This document shows positions 1 to 11,104 of a DNA stretch of 39,593 bases, one piece after another (position 1 is the first letter of the stretch; each line of letters starts with the position of its first letter). Source of the DNA: Phaeoceros laevis (taxonomy: Eukaryota; Anthocerotophyta; Anthocerotopsida; Notothyladales). The position numbers and the translations under genes are program-made. Below the pieces are notes generated by a model. The model searched no databases. It saw nothing but the letters and a program-made list of their open reading frames with translations, and was not told where the DNA came from. The stretch lies in assembly GCA_049999765.1 (NCBI GenBank), contig JBNGIQ010009010.1:96953-136545 (forward strand). Direction: 5' to 3'.

Positions 1-1219
1 CAATATCTTGGCGTTCTAGGAGTGGTGCTATAGCTCCAAATATACGACAACAAACAATGCGAGATTGAGTAATCTCATCCACTTCACCTTTAGCTAATGC
101 TATTTGTAGGAGATCTGTGACTACTATCTGCAAGTCATGATGAAACAAGATACATTGTTTCATAATTTTAAAACATTACATAGTAACCTAAGCAAATTTT
201 GGAAAGAAGATATGCTTTACATACCTTAAGAGGAAGTAGAGGAATAATAACACAAAGAACTTCAAGCCATGTCCGCATCACTTCCGTACTCCTATTCACG
301 TTTACCATTTGAACTACTGTAGGTAGCAACCACAAGCATACCTGTTGAGTTTGATTAATGGCGAATAATAAATAAAGTTTGATTCATGATGAATTATGAA
401 TTGCATTGTCAAGTGGACATTAACGTAAGAGCACAATGAGAGTACGTTTTACTCTTACATCTTTTGGATTAGCTTTATCTTTTAATACAGTAGAAAAGGC
501 TTCTCCAAGCATAACCTGAAAAGATGATAATTAAAAAAGATGTTACATATTTTAAGCGTCAACCTGCAAAAGCTTCTGAACTTCTTATGCTGATCATCTA
601 AATAATATTGTATAAAGGGGCTTGAACATACTTGAACTTGAGGACCATATTGTTCCAGATGTTCATTCACAAGAGGAAATAATGTCTCGTATACAGCATA
701 TCCATATTCACGGAACATACTGGGAAGTCTCTCCATGGCGCAGCTTTGTTGCAGCTGTAATTAATGTCTCACAATGTTCATCATCACTTAATTAAAAGTA
801 AAATTCATGTACAATCAAACCTAGATAGCTAGACAGATTGAATATTTAGGCACAAAAGCCTTTGCAAGGATGTAAATGCTAGTGCACTTGCCCTATGCGC
901 ATCTATAGCAATAAACAATTTTGCTCTATCGAGATCTCCAAGATTTTCGTCCATACTCAGTTTTTCAATCTCCTCCTTGGTTCTGCCAGCATCTTTCCGA
1001 TGCTGTCACAAGGCAATTCAAAGCCATGAGCAAAAAAGAAAGAAACCATTTTTTCCCATGTTTCAGGTCTTGGTATGTCTGAGACTACATAGTTCTACTC
1101 ACCTCTTTAAGAGGGTGCTCCCCATCAATATCCATGTTTTGGTCTGACCATTCTTTGATTACAACGGGTTCTTGACCTTGAATAGGACTTGGAGCTGGAG
1201 TTGATATGACTTCTGTCAT
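1..1219 (-). CDS. PPP4R4: PPP4R4-like protein phosphatase 4 regulatory subunit, 5' part (partial)
   Basis: HEAT-repeat scaffold expected to hold the catalytic subunit of protein phosphatase 4 in the cytoplasm. Exons read on the minus strand: 1103-1219 (start ATG at 1219), 862 or 888-1002, 632-743 or 754, 459-515, 225-341, and 1-127 running off the window. Most introns are phase 0 with normal GT-AG ends. Exon 2 carries KEEIEKLSMDENLGDLDRA, which parallels the animal PPP4R4 segment around EEIERLTVDEDLSDIERA. Later exons give WLEVLCVIIPLLPLK and ITQSRIVCCRIFGAIAP, again matching the order of PPP4R4 motifs (recalled, not searched). The exon 2/3 junction is unclear: the best phase-consistent reading needs a GC donor near 861. 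No frameshift or stop is seen. It is divergent from the tubby-like gene. Family assignment is good; exact junctions of exons 2 and 3 are uncertain. Confidence 0.8.
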
Positions 1220-1340
1220 TTTGATATCTCGTGTTGATATAACTCATATAATCACTTCAGAGTGCTTTCATTGATATGACTTCTATGATTCTAATGCCTC
1301 ATGTGGATGTATCTCATATTATCACTTGAGAATGCTTTCA
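1201..1340. repeat. 70-bp imperfect tandem duplication over the PPP4R4-like start codon
   Basis: Two head-to-tail units, 1201-1270 and 1271-1340, each begin TTGATATGACTTCT and end GTGCTTTCA or ATGCTTTCA. The proximal unit contains the start codon of the PPP4R4-like gene (1217-1219 on plus); the distal unit has the corresponding trinucleotide changed, so it lies in the 5' untranslated region or promoter. Confidence 0.75.
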
Positions 1341-1919
1341 TTGTTTTTTTTGAGCTGTGACACATTTGGATCTTTGAGAGTGTCATCATGCACTAAGCGC
1401 GGCCAAGAAGTCGTTTTAACGACTTCCTATGAAGGAAGATTGCTCTATGCAAGTTCTCCGCCATGCCCTCATAGGGCTATGCTGCCACCCTAGAAGTGCA
1501 GATTAATAGAGTGTAGGCGATTCAGTCTCCCCTAAATTGAAGTTAAACCTACATAGGATCATTCCGTTAAACACGGTTCCGGGCAGTCAACAAAACCGTT
1601 AGAGGCCCGCACGTTCGCAGAAAGTGTGCATAAATTTGAGAGGATCTTTGCCAATCGCCAATCCTTAGACGCATGCATGAACATTTACAGTTGGCTATTA
1701 CAATTTTTCTTCCATCATGTCTCAAGTCCGGGTACTCAGGTGCCCACATCAGGTCAGCATGCAACACAGACAAGCTCCAGGTTTTTGAGATAGGCTTCCT
1801 CACTCGTGGAATTGAAAATGCTACGAAGTCCACGGGCCTGAAAGCGAGGTTGTGAAGTTTTGTCAAACAGTACAAGATAGTAGGAGCACGCCATTGCTCC
1901 TCCTTGGCAAGTGGAGGAA
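1341..1919. promoter_or_regulatory. Divergent intergenic region between PPP4R4-like and tubby-like genes
   Basis: About 580 bases separate the duplicated leader of the minus-strand gene from the plus-strand tubby start, so the interval must hold both promoters and both 5' leaders. I see no convincing TATA box. Open frames here on both strands have no recognisable family and look like chance. 1392-1570 is featureless mixed sequence. Confidence 0.4.
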
Positions 1920-4900
1920 ATGGAGATGGGTATCGATTTGGATGGAGATACTGACAGTGAGGATGAGCTATCCGAGTACAATTCAGTGGGCACAAATATG
2001 GTGCCTACATCTTTGGGAGGTAACAGATCTCTGTCCTCTTTGCCCTATGTCAGCAACACAGTTCCGGTATGTGTATTCAGTAGATGCATCGATGCTTGCC
2101 ACAGTGACACGATACAACAATGAGCTTTTCGACAACGACGATCTGGATGACGTTGAGCTTGGAGCAGACTTTTCATCTTCAGTGGACACTGAACGATCCG
2201 GAGACTCGCCGGTAGTTGAACACAAATCCTCCTAATGTGTAACAGCTTTGAAAAGATTTTCTGCGCTAATTTGGTCCACCACGAAGAGCACTCTCTCCTG
2301 ACGTAGTTTAAAAGCCACCCTGAAGTACGTCTTTTTACTCTGCAGGTCGTGCCGTGTATGCTGGCTGAGAGCACCACCCAGCTAGAGCAGATTAAGGTTC
2401 TGGCCGCCCGTCGCAGGAGGGAGAAATTCTTACTCGGGTGTAAGTGATCTGGGCACCTGTAGGACACGAGTGAGAAAATACTGGCAGGTCTTACATTTGT
2501 TTCACCACACGGATGCTTATTTGTTATCCTCGCTTGCAAATGGGTGGGACAGGCTCTGTTGTGAGCAATGACTTCGTCCTACCTAGGTCGAGCCTCACTG
2601 ATGGCAGGAGATGGCGAACTACTCCCTTACAGGGAGGACTTGCTTTGTCGTGTGCAGGAAGGTAAAACTGAGTGAACTACTTTGAGTATTATTGTGCCTG
2701 GTCATCTGTCTTTAACGGTGTCATGGTATAGCATGCGAGTAAATCAGTTTCTCACTTGAAACTGTGCAGCTAGCTCAAGCATCAATTTGCCCATATTAGG
2801 AGTCTGCCAATCGAAATGCTCTAAGCCCACAACGCATTCCAAATGGGTTACTTAGATGGGCGCTGTCGTGAATGGCAGAGGAGAACCTGTCGTTGGAGCA
2901 AGTAAATTGACAGGAATGGTGGGCACATCCGATGTGCCATCGCTGTTGCCTGACAGCCTAAGGAGCCAGCATACAAAGAAGGTGCAGTCTTCTCTGGTAG
3001 GTCTCAGGTTCCTAGCTGGGAATTACTGGCTTTACAGCTCTAGAAACTACGTGCCCATATGAAGTATGTAACTCCTGTGGCATATTGCATTTATCATCTC
3101 TATGCTGACAAACTGTAGCGGAGTTGCACCCGATCTAGCAGTGGGAAATTGGAGGAAGAGCGCATAAGATCAGAAGAAGCAAAGGTGCAAAAAAGTTCAG
3201 GATCTTTGATTCAATGGATCAGATCCTAACAGTGGGCGCTTTCCTCTTAAAACTTTGTGGATGGTGTCGGTGAGAACCATGCAGCAGTTTGAATGCTTGG
3301 TTCCTACTTTACTTGATTCTTACTTGTAAACTGAACTCCAATCAGGAATTAGAAATGCAACTTCTCCAGCAAGGAATTGCACCAGTGTATGACCCAAATT
3401 GCTCCCAGAGTGCATCAGCCTACCATACAAAAACAGCGTTGACGGACATTACAGATTTGCGGATTTTTCTCAGCCGCCCAGGCCTCAAGGATGCTGGCAT
3501 CATCCAGTGCCACATACGTCGAGAGCTTCAGGCAAACTGGCTACCCCCAAGGTCTCTCAGATGATACTTTGTGTTGTATGGCCTTGCTCTAGTCTCGGTA
3601 TGAGTATGAAAGTAGCATATCCATCACTTTACCACTACATCACATATTTTGTTGTAGGTACAAGCTGTATCTAACGGAAGGAGATCGTTTTCTTCTAGCT
3701 GCAAGAAAGAAGAAAAGCAGGCAGGGCAACTACGTCATATCTCTAGACGAAGACGATATAACTAGTAGAACAGGAAACTTCTTTGGAAAGGTGAGGTGTT
3801 ACCTGTGCAAAGGGCAGTACAGTGCAATGGTAATGCTCTTGTGTCTGGATCTCCTGGACGGGGAATTCTTAAGCTGCAATCCATTTTACTAGAGCTGTGC
3901 AAACAAAATCTGCAGGTGCTGTCAAATTTTCTGGGAACAGAATTCTGGTTCTACGATAAGGGACTCAGACCCAACCCACACAATGAGCGACCGCAGTAAG
4001 TGTGCAATAGTTCCTGGTTTCAGGTCGAAAGTTGCCATGTATAGGGTGCAAAGGCAGTTGACCTTCTACAGAGTATCGTGCTGTGTCAGGTGGTTGAATT
4101 AAGGCTCGTGTTCCGCCTTCTACATGTTGCATCTTGCTTGTATGTTACAGTCAGTTACAGATAAGCGAGAGGGTAGAGTTGGGTGCTGTGACTTACCATC
4201 ACAACGTGTTCGGAATGAGGGGGCCTCGCAAAATGGTTGCTCTTATTCCTGATGTGGACACTGAGGACAAACCATTTGCGTTCCGACCAAAAGAGGACGG
4301 ATCACACATTATCCTCAAGAAGTACAACCTGGGGGAGGACCGAGACAAGATGGTTGTCATGCATAATAAAGCACCAAAATGGAATGCAGAGGTCTCGTTA
4401 TAAAGTCGATGTAAGTTTTACAAAGCCTACTGTTCTTAAACAACCAAATTTTTACAATTAGTGGAACTCTGGCAGATTGGAGCTTACTGCCTCAATTTCA
4501 ACGGCCGTGTCACACGAGCATCAGTGAAGAACTTCCAGGTCCCATGTCCATTGCTTATTAGTCTTGTTTTAACCCCAGCTATTTTGCATTTTCTCTGGTT
4601 ACATGATTAAGCTCTTCCACTGACACTACTGCACTGTCCAGCTTGTCTCCGAATCAGACAAGGACCACGTGATCCTACAATTTGGAAAGGTAGGCGCTTA
4701 AGTTTTGCATCACCACCATATGCTCTGTAAGTACCAATACCCCATACGGTCCTCACGTAGGTCAAAGTGCTTGCAGGTGGGCCGAAATTTCTTCACGATG
4801 GACTATCGACACCCAATGTCTGCCTTGCAGGCAAGACACTGTAGTGACTTTCATTTACCTACCTGTACAAGGGAGCAAATTAATTTCCATCAGCCTTTTC

Positions 4901-4980
4901 AATCCACGATAATGTGTTCCTGCTGCAGGCCTTCATGATTTGTCTCTCAAGCCTTGATAACAAGCTAGCTTGTGAATAAG
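1920..4980 (+). CDS. Tubby-like protein without an evident F-box
   Basis: Tubby proteins bind phosphoinositides through a C-terminal beta-barrel and act at membranes or in the nucleus. Proposed exons: 1920-2019, 2105-2211, 2346-2439, 2587-2661, 2881-2996, 3119-3184, 3346-3551, 3658-3790, 3916-3995, 4151-4391, 4476-4538, 4642-4689, 4777-4830, 4930-4980. Phases fit throughout and give about 477 residues; exons 4 and 5 are the least certain. The tubby domain starts near DLRIFLSRPG and continues through VLSNFLGTEFWFYDK, RGPRKMVALIP, NKAPKWNAE, YCLNFNGRVTRASVKNFQ, VILQFGKVGRNFFTMDYRHP, ending in the canonical LACE. The last intron has a GC donor at 4831 in a good AG|GCAAG context. The N-terminus is acidic and Ser-rich, then basic (AARRRREK), with no F-box that I can read, unlike most angiosperm tubby-like proteins. 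A damaged copy of its 3' half lies at 36738-37690. Confidence 0.88.
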
Positions 4981-5892
4981 TTGGATAAAGTCGTCGTCTC
5001 GGCACCAGCAGGAAGAGGACAATAATAGCACACACAACCCAAGCTGACCTTCAAAGAGTGCCAATAGCCCAACAATCTGCCACTCTTGTGAGCACCGTTG
5101 GTTTGACAGTGAGGAACATGAACTGTAGAAGCTCGTGTCACTCTGGGCCGCTACCGGGAACAAGCTGCAACCAAGGCATACATGGGATCAATCCTAGTAC
5201 TAGCTGAAAAGTTCGCCTAATGAGGACTGGGAGAAACGTTAAAGGGCATACGATGGCAATGTTGTTCCCGTTGAGGAGTACCTGGTCAAGCTTTGTTATT
5301 CTTCGTCCGAAGTTTAGCTCACTGCAATAAGAGGCAGGCAAAAAGTCTTAACCCGTATAGCCTTGTAAACCTCTTCAAAACCACAGAACTGGCACCAACT
5401 GCATGATTGATAAGGAATTCTTGCTTACAATTCCGTGACGTCCTCCAGCACCATGTTCACATACAGAATGGCGCCCGCTGTGTTCCAGGTCTGCTTCCAA
5501 CTTGTGCGAGCTGCTCCTCACTAGAGCTTCATCCTAGTCTATCAACCTGTTGAGATCTAGCTAAGAAACGAAACCGGCAGCGCCAGTAGATTTCCTCCCA
5601 ACAATCTGCGGAAATGTTAACTTCCTGAAGCTCAACTAGCCACGGTCGATTGCACCTCACGCTCCAGCCTCATCGCGAGTCGATCGACATGCTGCACGAA
5701 ACACACCTCGCGACTGCTTCGCGACAGGGGTTTATCGGAGCTTTTCGCCCTAATCCACCCCTCAGAAGACCGCATACTTGAGATGGAGAGCTCCAGGATC
5801 CAACCTGCTAGGATCCTTCGGGGCTAGGGCTGCGGTACAACACATTTTTGCATAATTTGAGTACAGCCGTTTACCGTTACGATCCTGCATAC
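4981..5892. other. Tubby 3' flank and intergenic sequence; 4981 to about 5480 is duplicated downstream
   Basis: No supported gene. Bases from the tubby stop to about 5480 recur at about 37200-37690 with substitutions and small indels, so the duplication that made the tubby pseudogene carried about 500 bases of 3' flank. Open frames here on the minus strand are duplicated with it and match no family I know. From 5480 to 5870 I see only mixed GC-richer sequence, probably the promoter of the next gene. Confidence 0.6.
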
Positions 5893-6239
5893 ATGTATCG
5901 CCGACCTCGCCTTCCGGTGCCTCTTGTACTAGGCTCCATAGGGTCTAGATTCTTGACCTCCCATTGTGTTGGCCTTCGCATGACAGATTTCGGATTGTAC
6001 TGAATAGTGGTCGTTGTTACTTTGGCCCTATTGTTCTTGTGTCCAATTTCTTGAATGTAGTGACTGATGTCAAGCAGCTTTATGTGGACTGCAGGGTAGG
6101 AGTATTGTCTGGTCACTTCATTTTTGGGCCACCTCTTGCACGGTTTTGGTCGGACAGGGTGAAGGAAGTTGAAGCACTCCCAGCTGCAACTCAAGGAGAT
6201 CCACAAGTGGAGTCTCAGACGGGTGCTACATCTGAGTAA
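5893..6239 (+). CDS. Possible small two-exon protein of unknown function
   Basis: The ATG at 5893 opens a basic, hydrophobic stretch (MYRRPRLPVPLVLGSIGSRF). A phase-compatible but weak GT donor follows near 5966, and an acceptor at 6094 leads to an exon reading VGVLSGHFIFGPPLARFW, then a polar tail ending in ESQTGATSE and a stop at 6237-6239. The joined product would be about 73 residues with one likely membrane or amphipathic segment, like small organelle membrane subunits, but I cannot name a family. It sits 115 bases upstream of the BIN4 start, so it could instead be BIN4 leader. The second exon is the more convincing half. Confidence 0.33.
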
Positions 6240-6353
6240 CCACGAGGAAGGGAGCCCTGGCTTCTGTACGTGCTCAGCTGTCTGTCGGGGCATCCAGGAT
6301 TTGTTTGTAGTGTTGAGGAGATGCCCTTGGTAGGCAAGAGCTGAAGCTTCACC

Positions 6354-8892
6354 ATGGACGCAAATGACAGTCCAGCACCTCCCGATTGGATTCGGGAATA
6401 TCAGGTACATGTGGAATCCATTCCTCGTCAGCTGCAGCAGCTATTGCGGCAAGAATCGAACTCTAACGGCTTCTGGACGCTTTGTCGGCGAGCTTGGTGA
6501 ATGCAATCTCGTTGCCGTTATGGATGAAAGGCTTTGTTAGGATCAATGTGCAACGTGTGACTGATGCCCCGACGATTTCTGTGTCGGGGTTACCATGTAT
6601 TCTTGCACTGAGTTCCGTAAGCAACTAGTCTGTGATGACAAGGAAAATCGTAACCAGTTGAAAGGAGCATAATCGCTACTTGCATGCACTAGCAGGCCCC
6701 AGCAGTGTCTCCCGAGCCCTCTTCCCCGTCAAGCTCCTCAGCCAAAAGTGATTCAGGCGAAATTAAGGTACCAGGCACATCCAGAACGTCTTCAGCTGGA
6801 CGCAACAATTTTTCAAGGCCATCTCCCAAGACGGTATCGAAAAAGCGTGCAGCAGGAGGAAAAGGAGTTGGAACACCGAAGGCTAAGAGCAAACGGAATG
6901 AAGAAGATGAAGATTATGTACCGTCCCCCAAGAAACCTAAAAGATTGGCAAACCCTTCTCCAAAGAAGGTCATTGTCATAGATGATGATGAGGAAGACGA
7001 GGCACCCAATGCAGGTCTGTCTGAGGTGTCCTTAAAAACCTCAAGGGAGTTGAGCAGCGTTTCAACCCGCACCCAGCTGAAGGAACCGGCCAGCAAATCC
7101 AAATCCTCATTCAAGCAGACAAATCTAAAAAGTCTCTTCAGCTCAGGCTTAGCATTACAAGAAGTTGTGAGCCGAGAAGAACAGGTTGCCTCTCAAGTTG
7201 CTGATACAGGAACTGAGGACCTGACACAGGGAACACAGGAAATAATTGAAACTCAACTTGCTGATATGGAAGATGAGGAGGTTGCAGACCTGAAAAATGA
7301 TGTTGTGGGGTCACAAGAACCACGGGTGAAAGCAAAGGTTGAAGTCTTACCTTGGGATGTCAAGAGGTTAGCCAGAACTTACTAATGTGTGCTGTATGGA
7401 CTAGCCAAGAAAATAAGGAACTCTGTTAAGCAAGCAGCACCAGTTTTGATGTAGCAAATCCTCCCCTCATATGGGAGCTGACGAATCTAGTTTCACCAGG
7501 TACCTTCATCGTTGCCTCTGGTGTTTCCTGAGAAGGTGAATCAAAGCAAGGTATTCCCCTTTCGCACAGTCCATACTTTTTAGGTTTCTTTTTCTGCTTT
7601 TGATCTCCAGAACTTGAGCTGCATATTGAGGCTCTTGTTTCTACTGGATTAGGTTCTGGTGGAGTGTGCTGGAGATGACCTCGACTTGAGTGGCGACATG
7701 GGGGCTATTGGTCGCTTTATCGTATGTGGGGAAAACAATGACGAGCTCCAGTTAGATCTGAAAGGTTAGCAATTTTAACTCTTGCTTCTTGAGCTAAGCG
7801 CTGTATGCATACAGGGGATGTTCCTCTAGGTCTACTGTGGTGCTTCTAGATAGCCTGATATGATATGCCAGTTGTGCTCACGCAGGTGTGATTTACAAGG
7901 CAGGATTGATACCCTGCTCTACATGCATGGTGGTAAGAACATGTCTCTTGAACATCCACGTTGTGCTGCCTTATCATAAGATCCACAGTGTTGTAAGGTG
8001 ATATCACCATTGGTCTCACGTGATCTGTGCTGCCTTCTAAATTGTCAGTGCTGGGAATGAATGCTTAAGTGATGGTTGATGAAATACTTAATGCAGGTGA
8101 ACATTGGCCAAACTGAGGCGAAGGTGGGGGCGACTCTACTTGCATGTGCAGGTTTTCCAGTGAAAGCAGCTCAATTCTCCCTTGTGCTGGGTCTTAGTTA
8201 TGAAGATTGCACTTTGGTAGCTGAATTCCCCGTTGGCAGGTGGAGGCTGTAATGGATAGCTTCATGCAGCTTAAAGTAGACCGAGAGAGGCCTGAAGATG
8301 AAACCATCGTCGAAGGTTGAGACTTGGATAGCTTTTGAAGCTGGGACCATCAAGTCGAATGTGCTCAGTGAAATGATGTGTTGTGCCATGGGCCCAGCTG
8401 GATTGACAACGATTTTGTGGTACAGGAACTCTTGATGGCTTTGAATTTGGGTCCGATGACGAAGGGGACAGAGTGCAACCAACTCCACCAGCGCCTGCTG
8501 AGGGTGAAGATAATGTTGATGATTCTGAAAAGAAACCAAAGAAGTCAAGCCAAGTAGCACAGGTGGTTGGGTTATTACGTGGGGTCAGCAGGTTATGCTA
8601 AGAGTTGTCGGCTTGCCTAACCCGCCATTACCTGTGCAGAAAACAAAGAAAGTTACGGTCAAGAAGGTGAAAGTGACCATCAAGGTCGGGAAAGGAGCAC
8701 GTGGGGGCAAGGCCGGAGCCAAGGTATGCATACAGTCTGGTTTGGCATAGCTTCGCTGAACTAGGAACCCGGATCCTTTCGGAGCCAAGTAACACTAGTT
8801 TCTTGTTGTAGGGTGTTGCTTCCAGAAAGGCAAAGGGAACTGGCAAACCATCTGCGAAGTCCTCAAAGACCAAAAAGCAGGCCAGGAAGTAG
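6354..8892 (+). CDS. BIN4: BIN4-type accessory subunit of plant DNA topoisomerase VI
   Basis: BIN4/MID is a nuclear DNA-binding component of the plant topoisomerase VI complex needed for endoreduplication. Exons with consistent phases: 6354-6404, 6696-7337, 7500-7550, 7653-7764, 7886-7932, 8097-8123, 8240-8315, 8426-8562, 8640-8723, 8812-8892, for about 435 residues. The N-terminus PPDWIREYQAP matches the family's SPDWL-type start. A long low-complexity Ser/Lys/Asp region with SPKK-like basic patches follows. The conserved core reads LPLVFPEKV, then ECAGDDLDLSGDMGAIGRF, then VNIGQTEAKVEAVMDSF and ETIVEGTLDGFEF. The C-terminus is Lys/Gly/Ala rich (histone-tail-like), as in the family. The 3' end of exon 2 could lie between 7337 and 7370; 7337 keeps the phase. 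No break is seen and the gene looks functional. Confidence 0.9.
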
Positions 8893-8942
8893 TGGGAGCA
8901 ACACATCTGTCAGACACTGAAATTCGAGGTATGGAGTTGAAG

Positions 8943-9220
8943 TCAACGTTTCCAACCAGCATCCTCTATGCCGCCTGCAACTTGGTGCACTCTGCTCACA
9001 AACCAGTAAATGGCAGCTTGGTTCAAAGCCCTGACTGAGTTGAGAAGACTTTCCGGGAGTCGGCTCAAGTTGGCAAGAGGAAGCACATCTTCGAGTCTAT
9101 CGCAATCTCTTCGACCTTCGGCCAGAGCCAACACGTATTGGCCCCCTAGACATGTGCCATAAATTGGGTGCATGTCTGTCGTTGTACCATCCCTATTTAA
9201 GTCCATGTCACCCTCCATAA
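8943..9220 (-). pseudogene. Possible gamma-glutamyl hydrolase-like fragment
   Basis: A minus-strand open stretch reads MHPIYGTCLGGQYVLALAEG and continues through a DRLEDVLPL segment to LPESLLNSV. The GTCLG around a cysteine is the nucleophile elbow of class I glutamine amidotransferase-like gamma-glutamyl hydrolases, and the following order (hydrophobic helix, then LP.ELL) is also family-like. The downstream WHPEK region and the upstream half of the domain are missing, so this would be a remnant. It is convergent with BIN4 and begins 50 bases after its stop, so part may simply be BIN4 3' untranslated sequence. The minus-strand open frame at 9275-9463 next to it matches nothing I know. Confidence 0.3.
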
Positions 9221-9639
9221 TTGAAATGTGAATGGCAACATTTCAGAAAAATGAGAGCCCTGAAAGCCAGGCCATCAGGGAAAAAATTTTGAAGTCCGCA
9301 GCTTGACCATTTTTTCTGCAATGTCTGTATTCCAGATTTTGCTCAAGAGCTCGTCCGTTGGGTCCGGTTCCTGTCTGTATGGTCTCGTTTCCTGCATACC
9401 ATAGATACCATCATGCCTCGCACGGCTCCTTACCGGATGTACTGCAAGTGACATCTCGTCCACACTTCAGCTCGGACAAGGTCAGCAGATTTCTCGCTGC
9501 AGTACGCGGCGCAAAGGAACGTGCACGTTTTCTTGGTTTCCTGGAAACGATCTAATCCCGAGGATACAGGTGCAATTGCGAGACCAACAATAGCGAGGTA
9601 GAAACCTAAATTTTCCCCTAAGCAATCCGCAAGTCGATC

Positions 9640-10760
9640 AGGCGATAGAACCTTTGTTAGCATGCTCAAAGGTTGTAGTAGCCTACTCTTGTGAGCATAT
9701 ATTCCAGTTGTGGAACGCTTGTAGACGCAGAGATTGTCTTTGACTCGATGACCTGGCCAGATGATGTGTCTGGGACGCAATGATCGCCGCTGATGTCCAA
9801 CAAGAGCAGGCAGAGGGAGCTGTACAGCTATATGACGAAATGTAGCAGATGGGGATAGGCCCAAACAATTGGACGCTGGTGAGTGTCTTAAGAGCATGTG
9901 CAAGCTTAAGAGCCAGGACAACCTCGATGCACAGTCGGTGAACGAAGCTGCTGCCCTCTACAAAGGGAAAGCTTGTGGCACCTTTCAAGATTGAAGCTAA
10001 TCCTTTTGTACATGTGGGCAATGCTCTTGTTCACAATGCATGCAAGTTGTGGCTGTCCAGAAGATGCCCTGCATGTCTTCAGCACACTGTCGGCCGGGGA
10101 CGTGGTCCCTCGACTGCCATGATTGGAGCATATGGGCAAGATGACCAGGACAAAGCATGACAACTTTACACTTGGATGAAAAAAGACGGTGTGGAACCAA
10201 ATGAGGCCACATACTTGGGCATCTTGAAAGCATGCAGTAATGCAGGAGCCCTGCAGAGGTGCTCTCAAGCCCACACCGACATCCGGGAAAAATGTGCTCT
10301 CAGAGCCTGGGAACTGCTGTTATGCATGCCTATGCAAAGTGTGTAGACATAGTGGCTGGTCAGGCCCTATGTCATTTGTTGCTCAAGCCTGATGTGGTTT
10401 CTTGGACCGCATTAGTTGCTGTATTTGCAGGGGACTCTGATATGAGCATGCAACTTTACTCAAAGATGCAGGAGGCAAGGATCAAGCCAAAGGAGGCCAC
10501 ACTTGTGGCAGTCCTCTCCGCATGCAGTCATACAGGCTTGGTAGACAAGGTATGGAGTACTACTTCCTGTCCATGACCACTGTTCACAGCGTTGATGCCA
10601 CTTTCTGAGCATTATGCCTGCAGAGTCGACCTACTCAGCCGTGCAGGGGTGGTGGACAAAGCACAAGACCTGCTTTATCAGATGCCTGTTCAGAAAGACT
10701 TGGCTCTGTGGTCGTCATTGCTGGGCTCCTACCGAAGGCACTTTAAGGGTGAGATGTGAC
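9640..10760 (+). pseudogene. Decayed PPR gene
   Basis: PPR-type motifs appear in all three plus frames, broken by stops and shifts. Examples are TFVSMLKGCSS near 9650, a degenerate CG.LVDA.IVFDSM near 9720, GVEPNEATYLGILKACSNAG near 10190, the nearly intact DVVSWTALVAVFAGD to VLSACSHTGLVDK at 10390-10555, and E-like RVDLLSRAGVVDKAQDLLYQMP at 10620-10690. It lies directly upstream of and in the same orientation as the large PPR gene, so it is probably an old tandem duplicate. Confidence 0.7.
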
Positions 10761-11104
10761 GGTTTCCTTTCAGCTGGCACTGAGCAGGTTGTTCACTTAT
10801 CCAGTAATCGTCGTTTTCATCCACCAAGGATTTCGAGAGCAGACTGGTAGTTTCAGCGATTTGCTTAATGAGGAAATTTGTTGTTATCCTGCAGGTTCAA
10901 GAGGTTGGGCACCACCTATTTTGCTGTTGATGCCAACCAGCATTTGCTCTCATTCAAACCCCACCTACATCTTTTCTATCCCAATTTACCTGTTCCATTC
11001 GCTGTACTGTGTCTCGTATCAAATGGATTAAAATGTCGTTCCACCTTGAGATCCTGGGATTCTGAGAGACGGCAAATCGGCTGTGGGCGTCGACGAATGG
11101 CTGT
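10761..11104. other. Region between decayed PPR and PPR gene
   Basis: No gene supported. This must contain the promoter and leader of the PPR gene starting at 11105; I see no strong core promoter motif. Confidence 0.4.

Noticed and set aside
482-736. Single 84-residue minus-strand open frame as its own gene
   Set aside because: Its first 35 residues are exon 3 of the PPP4R4-like gene; the rest is read-through into an intron after a clear GTATGT donor.
1567-2539. Several open frames on both strands of 70-160 residues
   Set aside because: They overlap the tubby 5' exons or the promoter interval, have no family signal and mutually contradict.
5877-6410. 177-residue minus-strand frame opposite the small gene and BIN4 exon 1
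   Set aside because: No motif; it covers the BIN4 start on the other strand, which is firmly supported.
9430-9921. 163-residue minus-strand frame
   Set aside because: Lies opposite the decayed PPR gene; the plus strand carries recognisable PPR words, so this is its shadow.
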